A stretch of DNA of 64,000 bases from Sphaerisporangium fuscum (GTDB lineage Bacteria > Actinomycetota > Actinomycetes > Streptosporangiales > Streptosporangiaceae): contig NZ_JAHDTF010000017.1 in assembly GCF_018531465.1 (NCBI RefSeq), positions 124,001 through 188,000 on the forward strand. Reading direction: 5' to 3'. Within the stretch, counting starts at the first letter, position 1, and each line of letters starts with the position of its first letter. Positions 33,874 through 41,914 of this stretch are shown here, piece by piece. Position numbers and translations under genes: made by a program. Below the pieces are notes generated by a model. The model was not told the origin of the DNA, did no database searches, and worked only from the letters and a program-made list of their open reading frames with translations.

Positions 33874-35970
33874 TCAGCCCCTCCTGGACCGCTGCTGGGA
33901 CGGCCGCCGGCGCTGTGCGCGCTCGGAGGCCGCGGAGGGAGCCACGTAATCCTCGTAATCGTCGTCCGGCGCCAGGTCGGGCGCGCGGAAGATGATCGAG
34001 AACGGAGAGGACGGGATTATCCGCTCCGGCTCGGGGCGGGCGGCGGGCGCCTCGGGCACGGCGGGCGAGGAGGGCTCCGCCGCTTCGAACTCGTCGGCGC
34101 CGATCAGCGCCTCCTGGGCGGCGGGCGCGACCGCGCCGCCGTCCGTCGACGTCACAGGGGCCACCTCGGCGAGCGCCTCGGACAGCGCGGCCTTGTTCGC
34201 GCCCCGGCGCGCGCGCCTCGGCGCCGGCACCTCGGGAACGACGTCAGGCTCGGCGGTCGCGGTCGGCTCGGCGCTGACGGCGGGCTCGGCGCTGACGGCG
34301 GGCTCGACGCTGACGGCGGGCTCGACGCTGACGGCGGGCTCGGCCTCCACGGCCGCGGCCGCCGCGCCGCGCGTACGCCTGCGGGTGGCGGTGGCGGGGG
34401 GCTCGGGGGCGAGGATGTCGCCCTCGACGTCGAGGTCGGCCGGCGCGAGCTGCTCGACCGGCTCCGCCTGCTCGGCCGCGGTGGCCGCGTCCATCAGCTG
34501 CCCGCCGCGGGTGCGGCGGCGCTGGCGGTTGCGGGCCGGACGCTCGCGGCGCTCCTCGCGATCACGGTCGCGATCACGGTCGCGGTCGCGGTCACGCTCA
34601 CGCTCACGCTCACGGCGCGAGCGGTGCCGCCCGGTCTCGCCGAGGTCCTCGATCTGCTCGGCGTCGAGACCCGCGCGGGACCGCTGGGCACGCGGCAGCA
34701 CGCCCTTGGTGCCCTCGGGGATGCCGAGGTCTGCGTAGATGTGCGGAGAGGTGGAGTAGGTCTCCACCGGCTCGGCGAACTCCAGGCCGAGGGCGTTGTT
34801 GATGACCTTCCAGCGAGTGAGCTCCTCCCACTCGACGAAGGTCACCGCGACACCCGTGCGCCCCGCCCGGCCGGTGCGGCCGATGCGGTGGACGTAGGTC
34901 TTCTCGTCCTGCGGGCAGTCGTAGTTGACGACGTGGGTCACGTCGTCGATGTCGATGCCGCGCGCCGCCACATCCGTGGCCACCAGGACGTCGATCTTGC
35001 CGTTGCGGAACGCGCGCAGGGCCTGCTCGCGCTGGCCCTGGCCGAGGTCGCCGTGGACGGCAGCGGCCGCGAAGCCGCGCTCCTTCAGCTGCTCGGACAC
35101 CATGTCGCAGGCGCGCTTGGTCTCGCAGAACACCATCGTGAGCCCGCGGCCCTCGCACTGCAGCAGGCGGCCGACGATCTCGATCTTGTCCATGCGGTGC
35201 GTGCGCCAGACGAACTGCGCCGTCTTGGAGACGTCGTCGCCGCCGGCGTCGGGGTTCTCCGCGCGCACGTGGGTCGGGCGCGTCAGGTAACGGCGCGAGA
35301 GCTGGACGATCTCGCCCGGCAGGGTGGCCGAGAACAGCAGGGTCTGCCGCTCGGTCGGGATCAGCTTGATGATGCGCTCGATGTCGGGCAGGAAGCCCAG
35401 GTCGAGCATGCGGTCGGCCTCGTCGAGGACCAGCATGGTCACCTGACCGAGGTCGAGGTGCTTCTGGTTCACCAGGTCGAGCAGACGCCCGGGCGTGCCG
35501 ACGATCACGTCGACGCCCTGCTTCAGCGCCTCGATCTGCGGCTCGTACGCCCGCCCGCCGTAGACGGTGAGGATGCGCGAGCCCAGCTTGCCGCCGGCCA
35601 CCACGAGGTCCTCGGTGACCTGCAGGGCGAGCTCCCGCGTCGGGACGACGACGAGGCCGCGGGGCTTCTTGCGGTTCTTGCGGGGCTTGCCGACGCGCTG
35701 CAGCATGGCCACGCCGAAGGCGTAGGTCTTGCCGGTGCCGGTGCGCGCCTGGCCGATGACGTCCTGCCCGCTGATCGCGAGCGGAAGGGCCATCTCCTGA
35801 ATGGGGAACGGTGAGGTGATGCCCTCGGTCTCGAGGGCATCGGCGATCTCGGGTATGACTCCAAGGTCTCGGAACGTGGTCAGCTCGGCCTGCCTAGGTC
35901 TCCTGCGAAGGCGGGCTTCCGGGACCGGCGGCCGAAGGATCGTCGTGCCGGGTCCGCGCGGATATGCCAA
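33874..35970 (-). CDS. DEAD-box ATP-dependent RNA helicase (RhlE-like) with long disordered tail
   Basis: 698 aa from a TTG at 35970. The start is uncertain: the RBS is poor and homologues begin near TTFRDLG, which here follows AGGAG and a CTG. Helicase core: Q motif ITSPFPIQ, motif I ARTGTGKT (75-82), DEAD (183-186), SAT, and HRIGRTGRAG. The C-terminal 270 residues are low complexity, with a run of alternating Arg-Glu/Arg-Asp pairs and five EPAVS units (AEPAVSVEPAVSVEPAVSAE...). The tail probably binds RNA or drives condensation. In mycobacteria rhlE lies beside a ferritin-like gene, as it does here. Confidence 0.92.
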   Translation of the reverse strand: MAYPRGPGTTILRPPVPEARLRRRPRQAELTTFRDLGVIPEIADALETEGITSPFPIQEMALPLAISGQDVIGQARTGTGKTYAFGVAMLQRVGKPRKNRKKPRGLVVVPTRELALQVTEDLVVAGGKLGSRILTVYGGRAYEPQIEALKQGVDVIVGTPGRLLDLVNQKHLDLGQVTMLVLDEADRMLDLGFLPDIERIIKLIPTERQTLLFSATLPGEIVQLSRRYLTRPTHVRAENPDAGGDDVSKTAQFVWRTHRMDKIEIVGRLLQCEGRGLTMVFCETKRACDMVSEQLKERGFAAAAVHGDLGQGQREQALRAFRNGKIDVLVATDVAARGIDIDDVTHVVNYDCPQDEKTYVHRIGRTGRAGRTGVAVTFVEWEELTRWKVINNALGLEFAEPVETYSTSPHIYADLGIPEGTKGVLPRAQRSRAGLDAEQIEDLGETGRHRSRRERERERDRDRDRDRDRDREERRERPARNRQRRRTRGGQLMDAATAAEQAEPVEQLAPADLDVEGDILAPEPPATATRRRTRGAAAAAVEAEPAVSVEPAVSVEPAVSAEPAVSAEPTATAEPDVVPEVPAPRRARRGANKAALSEALAEVAPVTSTDGGAVAPAAQEALIGADEFEAAEPSSPAVPEAPAARPEPERIIPSSPFSIIFRAPDLAPDDDYEDYVAPSAASERAQRRRPSQQRSRRG
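34264..34341. repeat. 18-bp tandem repeat inside the helicase gene
   Basis: The unit GGCTCGGCGCTGACGGCG (and a GGCTCGACG variant) occurs about four and a half times in a row. On the coding strand it produces the repeated peptide EPAVS(A/V). Copy number could vary by slippage without breaking the frame (18 = 6 codons). Confidence 0.85.
34560..34620. repeat. 6/12-bp tandem repeat encoding the R-E/R-D run of the helicase
   Basis: Alternating CGATCACGGT, CGCGGT and CACGCT blocks on the + strand give a run of Arg-Glu then Arg-Asp dipeptides. A simple-sequence tract, in frame. Confidence 0.8.
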
Positions 35971-36237
35971 CCCTCATCTCTTCTCGGCGACCGCCGCGGC
36001 GCGCTGCGCGCGCGTGGGGGCTATCAGGCGGGAACGCCCTGAATAACATACTGCGGTCGCACTCTTACAGGGCAGTGTACTCGATACCACAACACCGAGC
36101 CGATTTCTTCGTGTTCCGCATGGAAGTCGCGTGTTTTCGGCGGCCTGCGCCCATCTCCCGCGTGTCGCGCGCCCCGGAGCCGGCCTGGCGGGGGCCGGGG
36201 GATGAGCGAGGGAGGCTGGAACTCGTACGCTGCATCC

Positions 36238-36930
36238 ATGAGTGATTCCCCTGCCGGGGTCGTCGACCTGCTCGGCGTCCTCGCCTACGCGGAGCTGACC
36301 GCGTTCCTCAGGCTCGCCGAGGACGCCGCCGCCTTCGCCCCCTCGCTCACCGACCGCGCCGCGCTCAGCGATCTCGCCGCGGCCGAGTACGCCCACTTCC
36401 GTCTCCTGCGCGACCGCCTGACGTGGCTCGGCGTGGACCCGGAGGAGGCGATGGCGCCGTTCGTGGCGGCCCTGGACGACTGGCACGCCCAGACGCGGCC
36501 CGGAGACTGGCTGGAGGCCCTGGTCAAGGCGTACGTCGGCACCGGCATCGCCGGTGACTTCTACCGCGAGGCCGCCCGGCACGTGGATCCGGAGACGCGC
36601 AAGCTCGTCGACGAGGTGCTGGCCGAGGAGAGCCGGTCGGAGTTCGTGGTGGAGCGCGTCCGGGCGGGGCTGGCCGAGAACCCCAAGCTCTCGGGACGTC
36701 TCGCGCTGTGGGCGCGGCGCATGGTGGGTGAGGCGCTCAGCCAGGGGCACCGGCTCGCGGCGGCCCGCCCCGAACTGGCCCTCCTGCTCGTCTCGATGGC
36801 ACCCCAGGAGGCCGGGACGTCCGAGGCGGGCACGGGCGAGGACCTGGTGGAGATCGGCCGGCTGTTCGCCCGGCTCACCGAGGAGCACGGCAAGCGCATG
36901 GCGGCCCTCGGCCTGGTCCCCGGCCCATGA
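36238..36930 (+). CDS. Ferritin-like fold protein
   Basis: 230 aa from ATG 36238. The first helical pair has LLGVLAYAELTAFLRLAEDA and LAAAEYAHFRLLRDRL: a Glu in helix A and Glu-x2-His in helix B, the pattern of diiron ligands. EVLAEESRSEFVVERV later provides a second set of acids. From memory, this family sits divergently from the rhlE-like helicase in many actinobacteria, as here (268 nt between starts). It may be a diiron oxidase or MiaE-like hydroxylase; the substrate is unknown. Confidence 0.85.
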   Translation: MSDSPAGVVDLLGVLAYAELTAFLRLAEDAAAFAPSLTDRAALSDLAAAEYAHFRLLRDRLTWLGVDPEEAMAPFVAALDDWHAQTRPGDWLEALVKAYVGTGIAGDFYREAARHVDPETRKLVDEVLAEESRSEFVVERVRAGLAENPKLSGRLALWARRMVGEALSQGHRLAAARPELALLLVSMAPQEAGTSEAGTGEDLVEIGRLFARLTEEHGKRMAALGLVPGP

Positions 36931-36956
36931 CCGCCCCCTCAGGGGCGCCCCCAGCG

Positions 36957-37087
36957 GCCGAGCGGAGCGAGGCAATCAGGCACGGGCGCGGCGGTGGTCT
37001 GAGGAGGAGGGCGGGTGAGGAACGAACCCGGACGACGACGAAGACCGCCGCCTCAAAGGCGCCCCCAGCGGCCGAGCGGAGCGAGGC
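36957..37087. repeat. Dispersed GC-rich intergenic repeats (copy 2 cluster)
   Basis: The 17-mer GCCGAGCGGAGCGAGGC flanks the 69-nt unit on both sides: 36957-36973, unit 36988-37056, 37071-37087. The unit matches 28524-28592 at 65 of 69 positions. The 17-mer copies sit at similar distances, so the whole cluster moved or was duplicated as a module. Confidence 0.88.
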
Positions 37088-37387
37088 AATCTAATACGGT
37101 CCGGTGATCGAGCGGCGCGAAGGGGCCTCGCGGTTGTAGCGTGCGAGACATGAGGGCCTCGCGCCGCTACGGCAGTTCCTTGATGCGATGTGGACCGAAT
37201 CTCTGGACCTCGCGGCCTGTGCTACGAAGAGGGAGCACGGACTGTCCGGCGATCAATCACAAACGTGACGAAGTCAGGAGGACGCGCCGCCCCTGCGGCT
37301 GCTCGCTCGCCACACGTGAGGAGTGCACCGGCATCTAGCGCTGTTCTCCAGACGAGCCCGACATGCCGGGCTGTACGCTCGCGGCCG

Positions 37388-37420
37388 GGCGCTTTGGGGA
37401 GCAGGGCCCCCCAAAGCGCC
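37388..37420 (-). terminator. Terminator of the DUF3107 gene
   Basis: GGCGCTTTGGGG (37388-37399), 9-nt loop, CCCCAAAGCGCC (37409-37420): perfect 12-bp stem 4 nt beyond the minus-strand stop at 37425. Confidence 0.85.
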
Positions 37421-37424
37421 GGGC

Positions 37425-37655
37425 TCAGAGAGTGCCGCCGAAGCCGACCACGCGCGACTCGTCTTCGCCGATCTCGACGAAACCGAGGGCGGCCACGGGG
37501 ACCACGACGCGCTTGCCCTTGTTATCGGTGATCGAGAAGACTCCCCGATCGGCGGCGAGCGAGTTGCGCAGCTCCTGTTCGACCTCGTCGGCGGACAGAT
37601 CGGTCTCGACGATGATCTCGCGGTGCACCGACCGCACGCCGATCTTCACTTCCAT
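37425..37655 (-). CDS. DUF3107 small protein
   Basis: 76 aa from ATG 37655. The whole family sequence is present (MEVKIGVRSVHREIIVETDL, LFSITD-like GVFSITDNKGKRVVVPVA, LGFVEIGEDESRVVGFG). It is highly conserved in actinobacteria next to a TetR regulator and rhlE; in M. tuberculosis it is the TB9.4 gene (from memory). The function is unknown; databases label some members as ATP-binding. Here the TetR gene is 97 nt upstream on the same strand, and a strong terminator follows. Confidence 0.9.
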   Translation of the reverse strand: MEVKIGVRSVHREIIVETDLSADEVEQELRNSLAADRGVFSITDNKGKRVVVPVAALGFVEIGEDESRVVGFGGTL

Positions 37656-37751
37656 CGGGCTCCCTTTCGACGTCAGCGGGAACTGTCGGCTCCATCGTGA
37701 CTCGTCAGAGGCCCGGTGGCCCCCATTGATCGCGTCAAGCGAACAACAGAC

Positions 37752-38372
37752 CTAGGTGGTGCGGGGGAAGCCGCCGATGCCCCTCCAGGCGAGACGGGCC
37801 ATGAGCTGCGTCGCGACGTCCTTGGGGATCGAACCGTGGCTGGCGAGCCAGTAGCGGGCGCTGACCTCGGCCATGCCGACCAGGCCGACGCCGAGCAGGT
37901 GGGCTTCGTCGCTGGAGCAGCCGGTGTCCTCCTGGATGACCTGGCTGATCATCTCGGCGCTCTCGCGCAGCGAGCGCTCCATGCGCTGGCGCACCGGCGC
38001 GACGTTGCGCAGGTCGGACTCGAAGACCAGGCGGAAGGCCTCACCCTGGCTGGAGACGAAGTCGAAGAAGGCTCCGATGGCCGCCTGCACCCGCTGCTTG
38101 TTGTCGGTGGTGGAGGCGAGGGCCTCGCGGCAGCGGTTGGCCATGTCGTCGACGTGGAGGTCGAGCAGTGCGAGGTAGAGCTCGAGCTTGCCCGGGAAGT
38201 GCTGGTAGAGCACGGGCTTGCTGACTCCGGCCCGCTCGGCGATCTCGTCCATCGCGGCCGCGTGGTAACCGTTCTCCACGAAGACCTCTTGCGCCGCGTT
38301 GAGCAACTGTCGGCGACGGGCCATCCGGGGCAGCCGGGTGCCCCGGGGCTTGGCGTCCGGGGTAGCGGTCAC
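37752..38372 (-). CDS. TetR-family regulator (Rv3208-like position)
   Basis: 206 aa from GTG 38372. TetR DNA-binding domain: RRRQLLNAAQEVFVENGYHA and AMDEIAERAGVSKPVLYQHF. The long C-terminal domain includes FDFVSSQGEAFRLVFESDLR. The neighbours (DUF3107 downstream, helicase and ferritin-like beyond) fit the conserved actinobacterial order. Targets are unknown; M. tuberculosis Rv3208 is the positional equivalent. Confidence 0.9.
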   Translation of the reverse strand: MTATPDAKPRGTRLPRMARRRQLLNAAQEVFVENGYHAAAMDEIAERAGVSKPVLYQHFPGKLELYLALLDLHVDDMANRCREALASTTDNKQRVQAAIGAFFDFVSSQGEAFRLVFESDLRNVAPVRQRMERSLRESAEMISQVIQEDTGCSSDEAHLLGVGLVGMAEVSARYWLASHGSIPKDVATQLMARLAWRGIGGFPRTT

Positions 38373-38533
38373 GGGATTCTCCTTGGGGACGGTGGACGCG
38401 TCGCCGCGATCGGGGATCGGGCACCGACGCGTTCGGGAACGAGTTGGTCGATCGGATGTGTCAGGCGCTCGCCTGCCCCTCGCTCCCGTATGATCCGGTC
38501 TCGGGCTTCACATCCTACGCGTGGGTAACCAGG

Positions 38534-38767
38534 TCAGCGATAGTCGTCGTCGTCCAGTTCGACGACGCGCTCCTGGTCGGCCGCGTCCGCGGGGTCCGCG
38601 TCGTAGGGAATCTCCAGGGGCCATTCGCGCCGGTCGTTCCGAATGGTGAGATGCTGCTCGATGGCGTCCGCCTCCGGCACCTCGGTCTGGAGTTCGTCCG
38701 CCACGTCGTCGAGAGGTTCGAGTGCGTCGACCGGGATCTCCTCGCGGCTCACGTCCATCTCCGACAT
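38534..38767 (-). CDS. Small acidic hypothetical protein
   Basis: 77 aa from ATG 38767, with AAGGA 6 nt upstream; an in-frame ATG at 38782 is less well placed. About a third of the residues are Asp or Glu, ending VVELDDDDYR. No Cys, no membrane segment, no recognised domain. It reads toward the TetR gene and may precede it in one transcript. The coding call rests on the RBS and codon use. Confidence 0.65.
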   Translation of the reverse strand: MSEMDVSREEIPVDALEPLDDVADELQTEVPEADAIEQHLTIRNDRREWPLEIPYDADPADAADQERVVELDDDDYR

Positions 38768-38825
38768 CTTCGGTCCTTCCATCGGCGGTGCTCGGCTCGC
38801 GGGACCATACCCCGATGCGTCCAGA

Positions 38826-39734
38826 CTAAGGCCCGTCCCCGTTCCGGCTCTGTTCCGGCGGCACCATCAGATCGCCGAATTCCTGCACCCGGTCGAGCAC
38901 CTCGTCGGCGGTGAACACGAGCTGCTCCGGGCCGGTGCAGTCCTCGACCTCCTCCCAGGTGATCGGCGTGGAGACGGTCGGTATCCGGTTGGCGCGCAGC
39001 GAATACGGGGCGACGGTGGTCTTGGCGGGGTTGTTCTGGCTCCAGTCGATGAAGACCTTGCCGGGGCGCAGTTTCTTGGCCATCTGGCTGACGATCTCGC
39101 CCGGCCGTTCCTTCTCGAGCCGCTGGGCGAGGGCCTTGGCGTACTGGGAGGGGTTTTCCGGCCGGCCGGCGAAGGGGACGTGGATCTGCATCCCCTTGTT
39201 GCCGCTCGTCTTCGGGCAGCCTTCGAGGCCGTCCTCCTGCAGTGCCGCGCGCAGCAGCAGCGCGACCCGGCAGCACTCGACGATCGTCGCCGGGGCGCCG
39301 GGGTCGAGGTCGAAGACCATGATGTCGGGTTCCTGTGGGCGGCCCTGGTCGTCGACCCCCCACATCGGCGCGTGGAACTCCAGGGCGGCCAGCCCGGCGA
39401 AGTACACCAGCGTGGGCAGGTCATCGATGATCGCGTACTCGATGGTCTCGCGGTTCTTGGTGCTGCCGGGGGCCGGCAGGACGGCAGTGCGGACCCACTT
39501 GGGGGTGTGCGGCGGCCGGTTCTTCTCGAAGAAGAACGCCCCGTCGACCCCTTCCGGGTACCTCTTGACGGTGATCGGCCTGCCCTGGACGTGCGGCAGC
39601 ATGACGGGGGCGACGCGGCTGTAGTAGTCGATCACCTCGGCCTTGGTGAACCCGGCGTCGGGATACAGCACCTTGTCGAGGTTGCTGAGCGTCAGTTCCC
39701 GGTGGTCGACCCTGACCCGGACCTTCTGCGGCAC
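38826..39734 (-). CDS. LigD-type NHEJ polymerase/primase domain protein
   Basis: 302 aa from GTG 39734; AGGGA lies about 10 nt upstream and this start gives the usual length. AEP-superfamily polymerase: LTLSNLDKVLYPDAGFTKAE, GVDGAFFFEKNRPPHTP, IVFDLDPG-like IMVFDLDPGAP with the metal-binding Asp pair, KTSGNKGMQIHVPF and VFIDWSQNNPAKTTVAPYSL. It has neither ligase nor nuclease domain, so it is the split form used by many actinobacteria. It is divergent from ku (176 nt apart), so both probably act in non-homologous end joining: Ku recruits the polymerase, which fills gaps, often with ribonucleotides. Confidence 0.93.
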   Translation of the reverse strand: MPQKVRVRVDHRELTLSNLDKVLYPDAGFTKAEVIDYYSRVAPVMLPHVQGRPITVKRYPEGVDGAFFFEKNRPPHTPKWVRTAVLPAPGSTKNRETIEYAIIDDLPTLVYFAGLAALEFHAPMWGVDDQGRPQEPDIMVFDLDPGAPATIVECCRVALLLRAALQEDGLEGCPKTSGNKGMQIHVPFAGRPENPSQYAKALAQRLEKERPGEIVSQMAKKLRPGKVFIDWSQNNPAKTTVAPYSLRANRIPTVSTPITWEEVEDCTGPEQLVFTADEVLDRVQEFGDLMVPPEQSRNGDGP

Positions 39735-39910
39735 GCTCACCACTTCCCTGAGGTTTCTTTTCCCGTGCTCTCGTGACGTCCCGATCACACCAGGAAGTGG
39801 CTTGACCGGATACCGCATTCAACACTGGGTATCTGCCCATTTGGATACTGCTTTGCGCCCTTGCCGCTAACGAACGTGAGTTCGATAGTGGGGTTAGGTG
39901 AGGAGAGGTC

Positions 39911-40822
39911 ATGCGTAGCATCTGGAAGGGTGCCATCTCGTTCGGGCTCGTCACGATCCCGGTGAAGCTCTACTCCGCCACCGAGCAGAAGGACGTGTCG
40001 TTCCACCAGGTGCACCGCGAGGACGCCGGGCGCATCAAGTACAAGCGGGTGTGCAGCATCGACGGTGAAGAGGTGCCGTACTCCGACATCGCCAAGGGCT
40101 ATGAGCTGCCCGGCGGCGAGGTGGTCGTGCTCACCGACGAGGATTTCGCCGATCTCCCCTTGAGCACCTCGCGCCGCATCGACGTGCTGCAGTTCACGCC
40201 GTCGGACCAGATCGACCCCATCCTGTTCAACAAGTCGTACTACCTGGAGCCCGAGGCCACGGGGGTGAAGCCGTACGTCCTGCTGCGGGACGCGCTCGAG
40301 CGCACCGGGCAGGTGGCCGTGGTGAAGGTCGCGCTGCGCCAGCGGGAGTCGCTCGCGGCGCTGCGGGTGCGTGACGGCGTCTTCGTGCTGGAGACCATGC
40401 TGTGGCCGGACGAGGTCCGCGAGGCGGGGTTCGCGTTCAAGGACGAGGACGTCGAGGTCCGCCCGCAGGAGTTGCAGATGGCGGAGTCGCTCATCCAGAC
40501 GATGGCGGGGGAGTTCGACCCGTCGGAGTACCACGACGCCTACCGCGAGGCCCTGCAGCAGGTGATCGAGGCCAAGATCGAGGGCAAGGAGCTCGTGCGG
40601 CCCGAGGCGGCGGAGGAGGCGGGCCCGGCGGTCGACCTCATGGCCGCGTTGCGGGCCAGCGTCGAGGCGGCCAAGCGCGAGCGCGAGGGGGCCGGCGCCA
40701 AGGAGCCCGCCCGCGCCGAGAAGAAGAAGGCCGCGTCCGGCGGCGGGGGCCGGGCGGACGAGAAGGCCGACAAGGAAGACAAGAAGCAGGCGCCCAAGCG
40801 CCGCGCCCGCAAGACCGCGTGA
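39911..40822 (+). CDS. ku: Ku DNA-end-binding protein
   Basis: 303 aa from ATG 39911. Bacterial Ku core: MRSIWKGAISFGLVTIPVKL, VHREDAGRIKYKR, DFADLPLSTSRRIDVLQF, PILFNKSYYLEP and EFDPSEYHDAYREAL. After about residue 245 there is a Lys/Ala/Glu-rich tail (KKKAASGGGGRADEKADKED...PKRRARKTA), the basic extension that in mycobacteria and streptomycetes modulates DNA binding and ligase recruitment. It is the partner of the divergent polymerase gene. A hairpin terminator follows at 40955-40983. Confidence 0.96.
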   Translation: MRSIWKGAISFGLVTIPVKLYSATEQKDVSFHQVHREDAGRIKYKRVCSIDGEEVPYSDIAKGYELPGGEVVVLTDEDFADLPLSTSRRIDVLQFTPSDQIDPILFNKSYYLEPEATGVKPYVLLRDALERTGQVAVVKVALRQRESLAALRVRDGVFVLETMLWPDEVREAGFAFKDEDVEVRPQELQMAESLIQTMAGEFDPSEYHDAYREALQQVIEAKIEGKELVRPEAAEEAGPAVDLMAALRASVEAAKREREGAGAKEPARAEKKKAASGGGGRADEKADKEDKKQAPKRRARKTA

Positions 40823-40847
40823 GGGATGCTGCTTTTCGTCGGTGTGA

Positions 40848-40933
40848 ATTCGGAAATGGCCGCGGCAGAGGTGAGGCGGGGCGGCTGTGGACGGCGGCGA
40901 ATGTCGTCGGAAAAATTCGGCGCATTTCCGAAT
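40848..40933. repeat. 10-nt inverted repeat after ku
   Basis: ATTCGGAAAT (40848-40857) and ATTTCCGAAT (40924-40933), 66 nt apart. Could form a long stem-loop in the ku 3' region; the meaning is unclear. Confidence 0.5.
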
Positions 40934-40954
40934 GATTCCGAGGACGCGGTGAAC

Positions 40955-40983
40955 GGCCCCGGAGCGGGAATCGCTCCGGGGCC
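40955..40983. terminator. Terminator between ku and the His-rich protein gene
   Basis: GGCCCCGGAGCG (40955-40966), loop GGAAT, CGCTCCGGGGCC (40972-40983) then TTGATG: perfect 12-bp stem between convergent genes. Confidence 0.88.
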
Positions 40984-41061
40984 TTGATGTCGTCACCAGG
41001 CGGTCCGCACTACTTCCCGCCGGAACTCCGGCCGGGAAGACCACCCAGGGTCATTTGTTGA

Positions 41062-41574
41062 TCAGCGGTCCCACTTGTTGTTGTGGTGCTTGCCGTGGTG
41101 GTGCTCGTGGTGCTGCGGGAACCAGTGGTGGCGCCTGTCGTCACGGAACCAGTTGTGGTGGCCGCGGTGGTGGTTGTTGTTGCTGATGATGGCCCGGAAG
41201 AAGCGGGCCTCGACGACCTTGAAGAAGCAGTTGCGGTGGTGGCCGCCGCCGCTGTTCCAGTGCCGGCGGTGCTTCTTGAAGCCCTTGCCGTGGCCGCCGC
41301 CCCAGTCGTCATCGTCGTCGTCGCCCCACGTGCCACCGTGGTGGCCGTGGTGGTGGCCGCCGTCGAAGTCGTCGCCGTGGTGGCACTGCTGGCCGCCGAA
41401 GCCGCCGCCGTCGAAGCCGCCGAAGCCGCCCAGGTCACCGAAGCCGAAGCCGTCGGCGGTGACGGCGGCCGAGGCGCTGGCCGAAGTGGCGGTGGTGGCT
41501 CCGAGGCCGATCATGCCACCGGTGAGTGCCGCGGTCACCGTGAACATCGCGGCGTATTTCTTGACGTCGGGCAT
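41062..41574 (-). CDS. His/Gly/Asp-rich secreted protein
   Basis: 170 aa from ATG 41574 (GGGGGA about 8 nt upstream). An N-terminal signal peptide (YAAMFTVTAALTGGMIGLG) is followed by a Gly-Phe-rich stretch and then about 110 residues with roughly 25 His. Examples are CHHGDD, GGHHHGHHGG, NNNHHRGHHN and QHHEHHHGKHH; there is also a six-Asp run and only two Cys. Such composition implies metal binding (Ni, Cu or Zn) outside the cell, or a structural role. I do not recognise a family. Upstream, 41575-41914, is AT-richer and contains a CsoR-like palindrome. Confidence 0.82.
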   Translation of the reverse strand: MPDVKKYAAMFTVTAALTGGMIGLGATTATSASASAAVTADGFGFGDLGGFGGFDGGGFGGQQCHHGDDFDGGHHHGHHGGTWGDDDDDDWGGGHGKGFKKHRRHWNSGGGHHRNCFFKVVEARFFRAIISNNNHHRGHHNWFRDDRRHHWFPQHHEHHHGKHHNNKWDR

Positions 41575-41914
41575 TGCGTTTTCCCCCTTGACGCATCGGG
41601 TTGCCCAGCGGATGCATTTCCCCCGTTTGAGCGAAATGCTGGGGTGACTCGGTTGGGAGTCTTCCCACTTGTCTTGTTTTCCTGGGCTCCCTTACGACAA
41701 ACGGGGATCGCAGCCTTTTGGTCGCTCCTTAACCTCTCCTTATGTCTTTCAGTTCGATATTTCCTTATATGTCCGAAATTTCCCAGGATCGAGCGGCCCC
41801 TCCACCCCCTAGGGGGTGCCCCGTCCCGCGTGGCCCGCCCCGCGTGCATCGGCCTGAGGTGGACGACGGCGGGTTATCTTCGGAACGGAAGGTGAACCGG
41901 AGGGGGAGAGACGG
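41575..41914. other. 340-bp divergent promoter region
   Basis: No gene. The stretch 41680-41790 is unusually AT-rich for this genome (TTATGTCTTTCAG, ATATTTCCTTATATG), which suits promoters for the divergent His-rich protein and hydrolase genes. The palindrome at 41803-41818 is listed separately. Confidence 0.6.
41803..41818. promoter_or_regulatory. CACCCCCTAGGGGGTG palindrome, CsoR-like operator candidate
   Basis: Perfect 16-nt palindrome between divergent genes. It resembles the ACCCCCTAGGGGGT core reported for copper-sensing CsoR sites in actinobacteria (from memory). No csoR or copper ATPase gene is nearby, so function is speculative. Confidence 0.45.

Larger units (their letters stand above)
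36931..37424. other. 494-bp intergenic tract with dispersed repeats and a terminator
   Basis: Contains the second cluster of GC-rich dispersed repeats (36957-37087), then about 290 nt with no convincing gene. The short frame from GTG 37141 has no family features. A hairpin at 37388-37420 ends it. Confidence 0.7.

Noticed and set aside
37141-37338. Small plus-strand frame (65 codons)
   Set aside because: No ribosome site, Arg/Cys-rich random composition, and followed by a terminator of the opposite strand.
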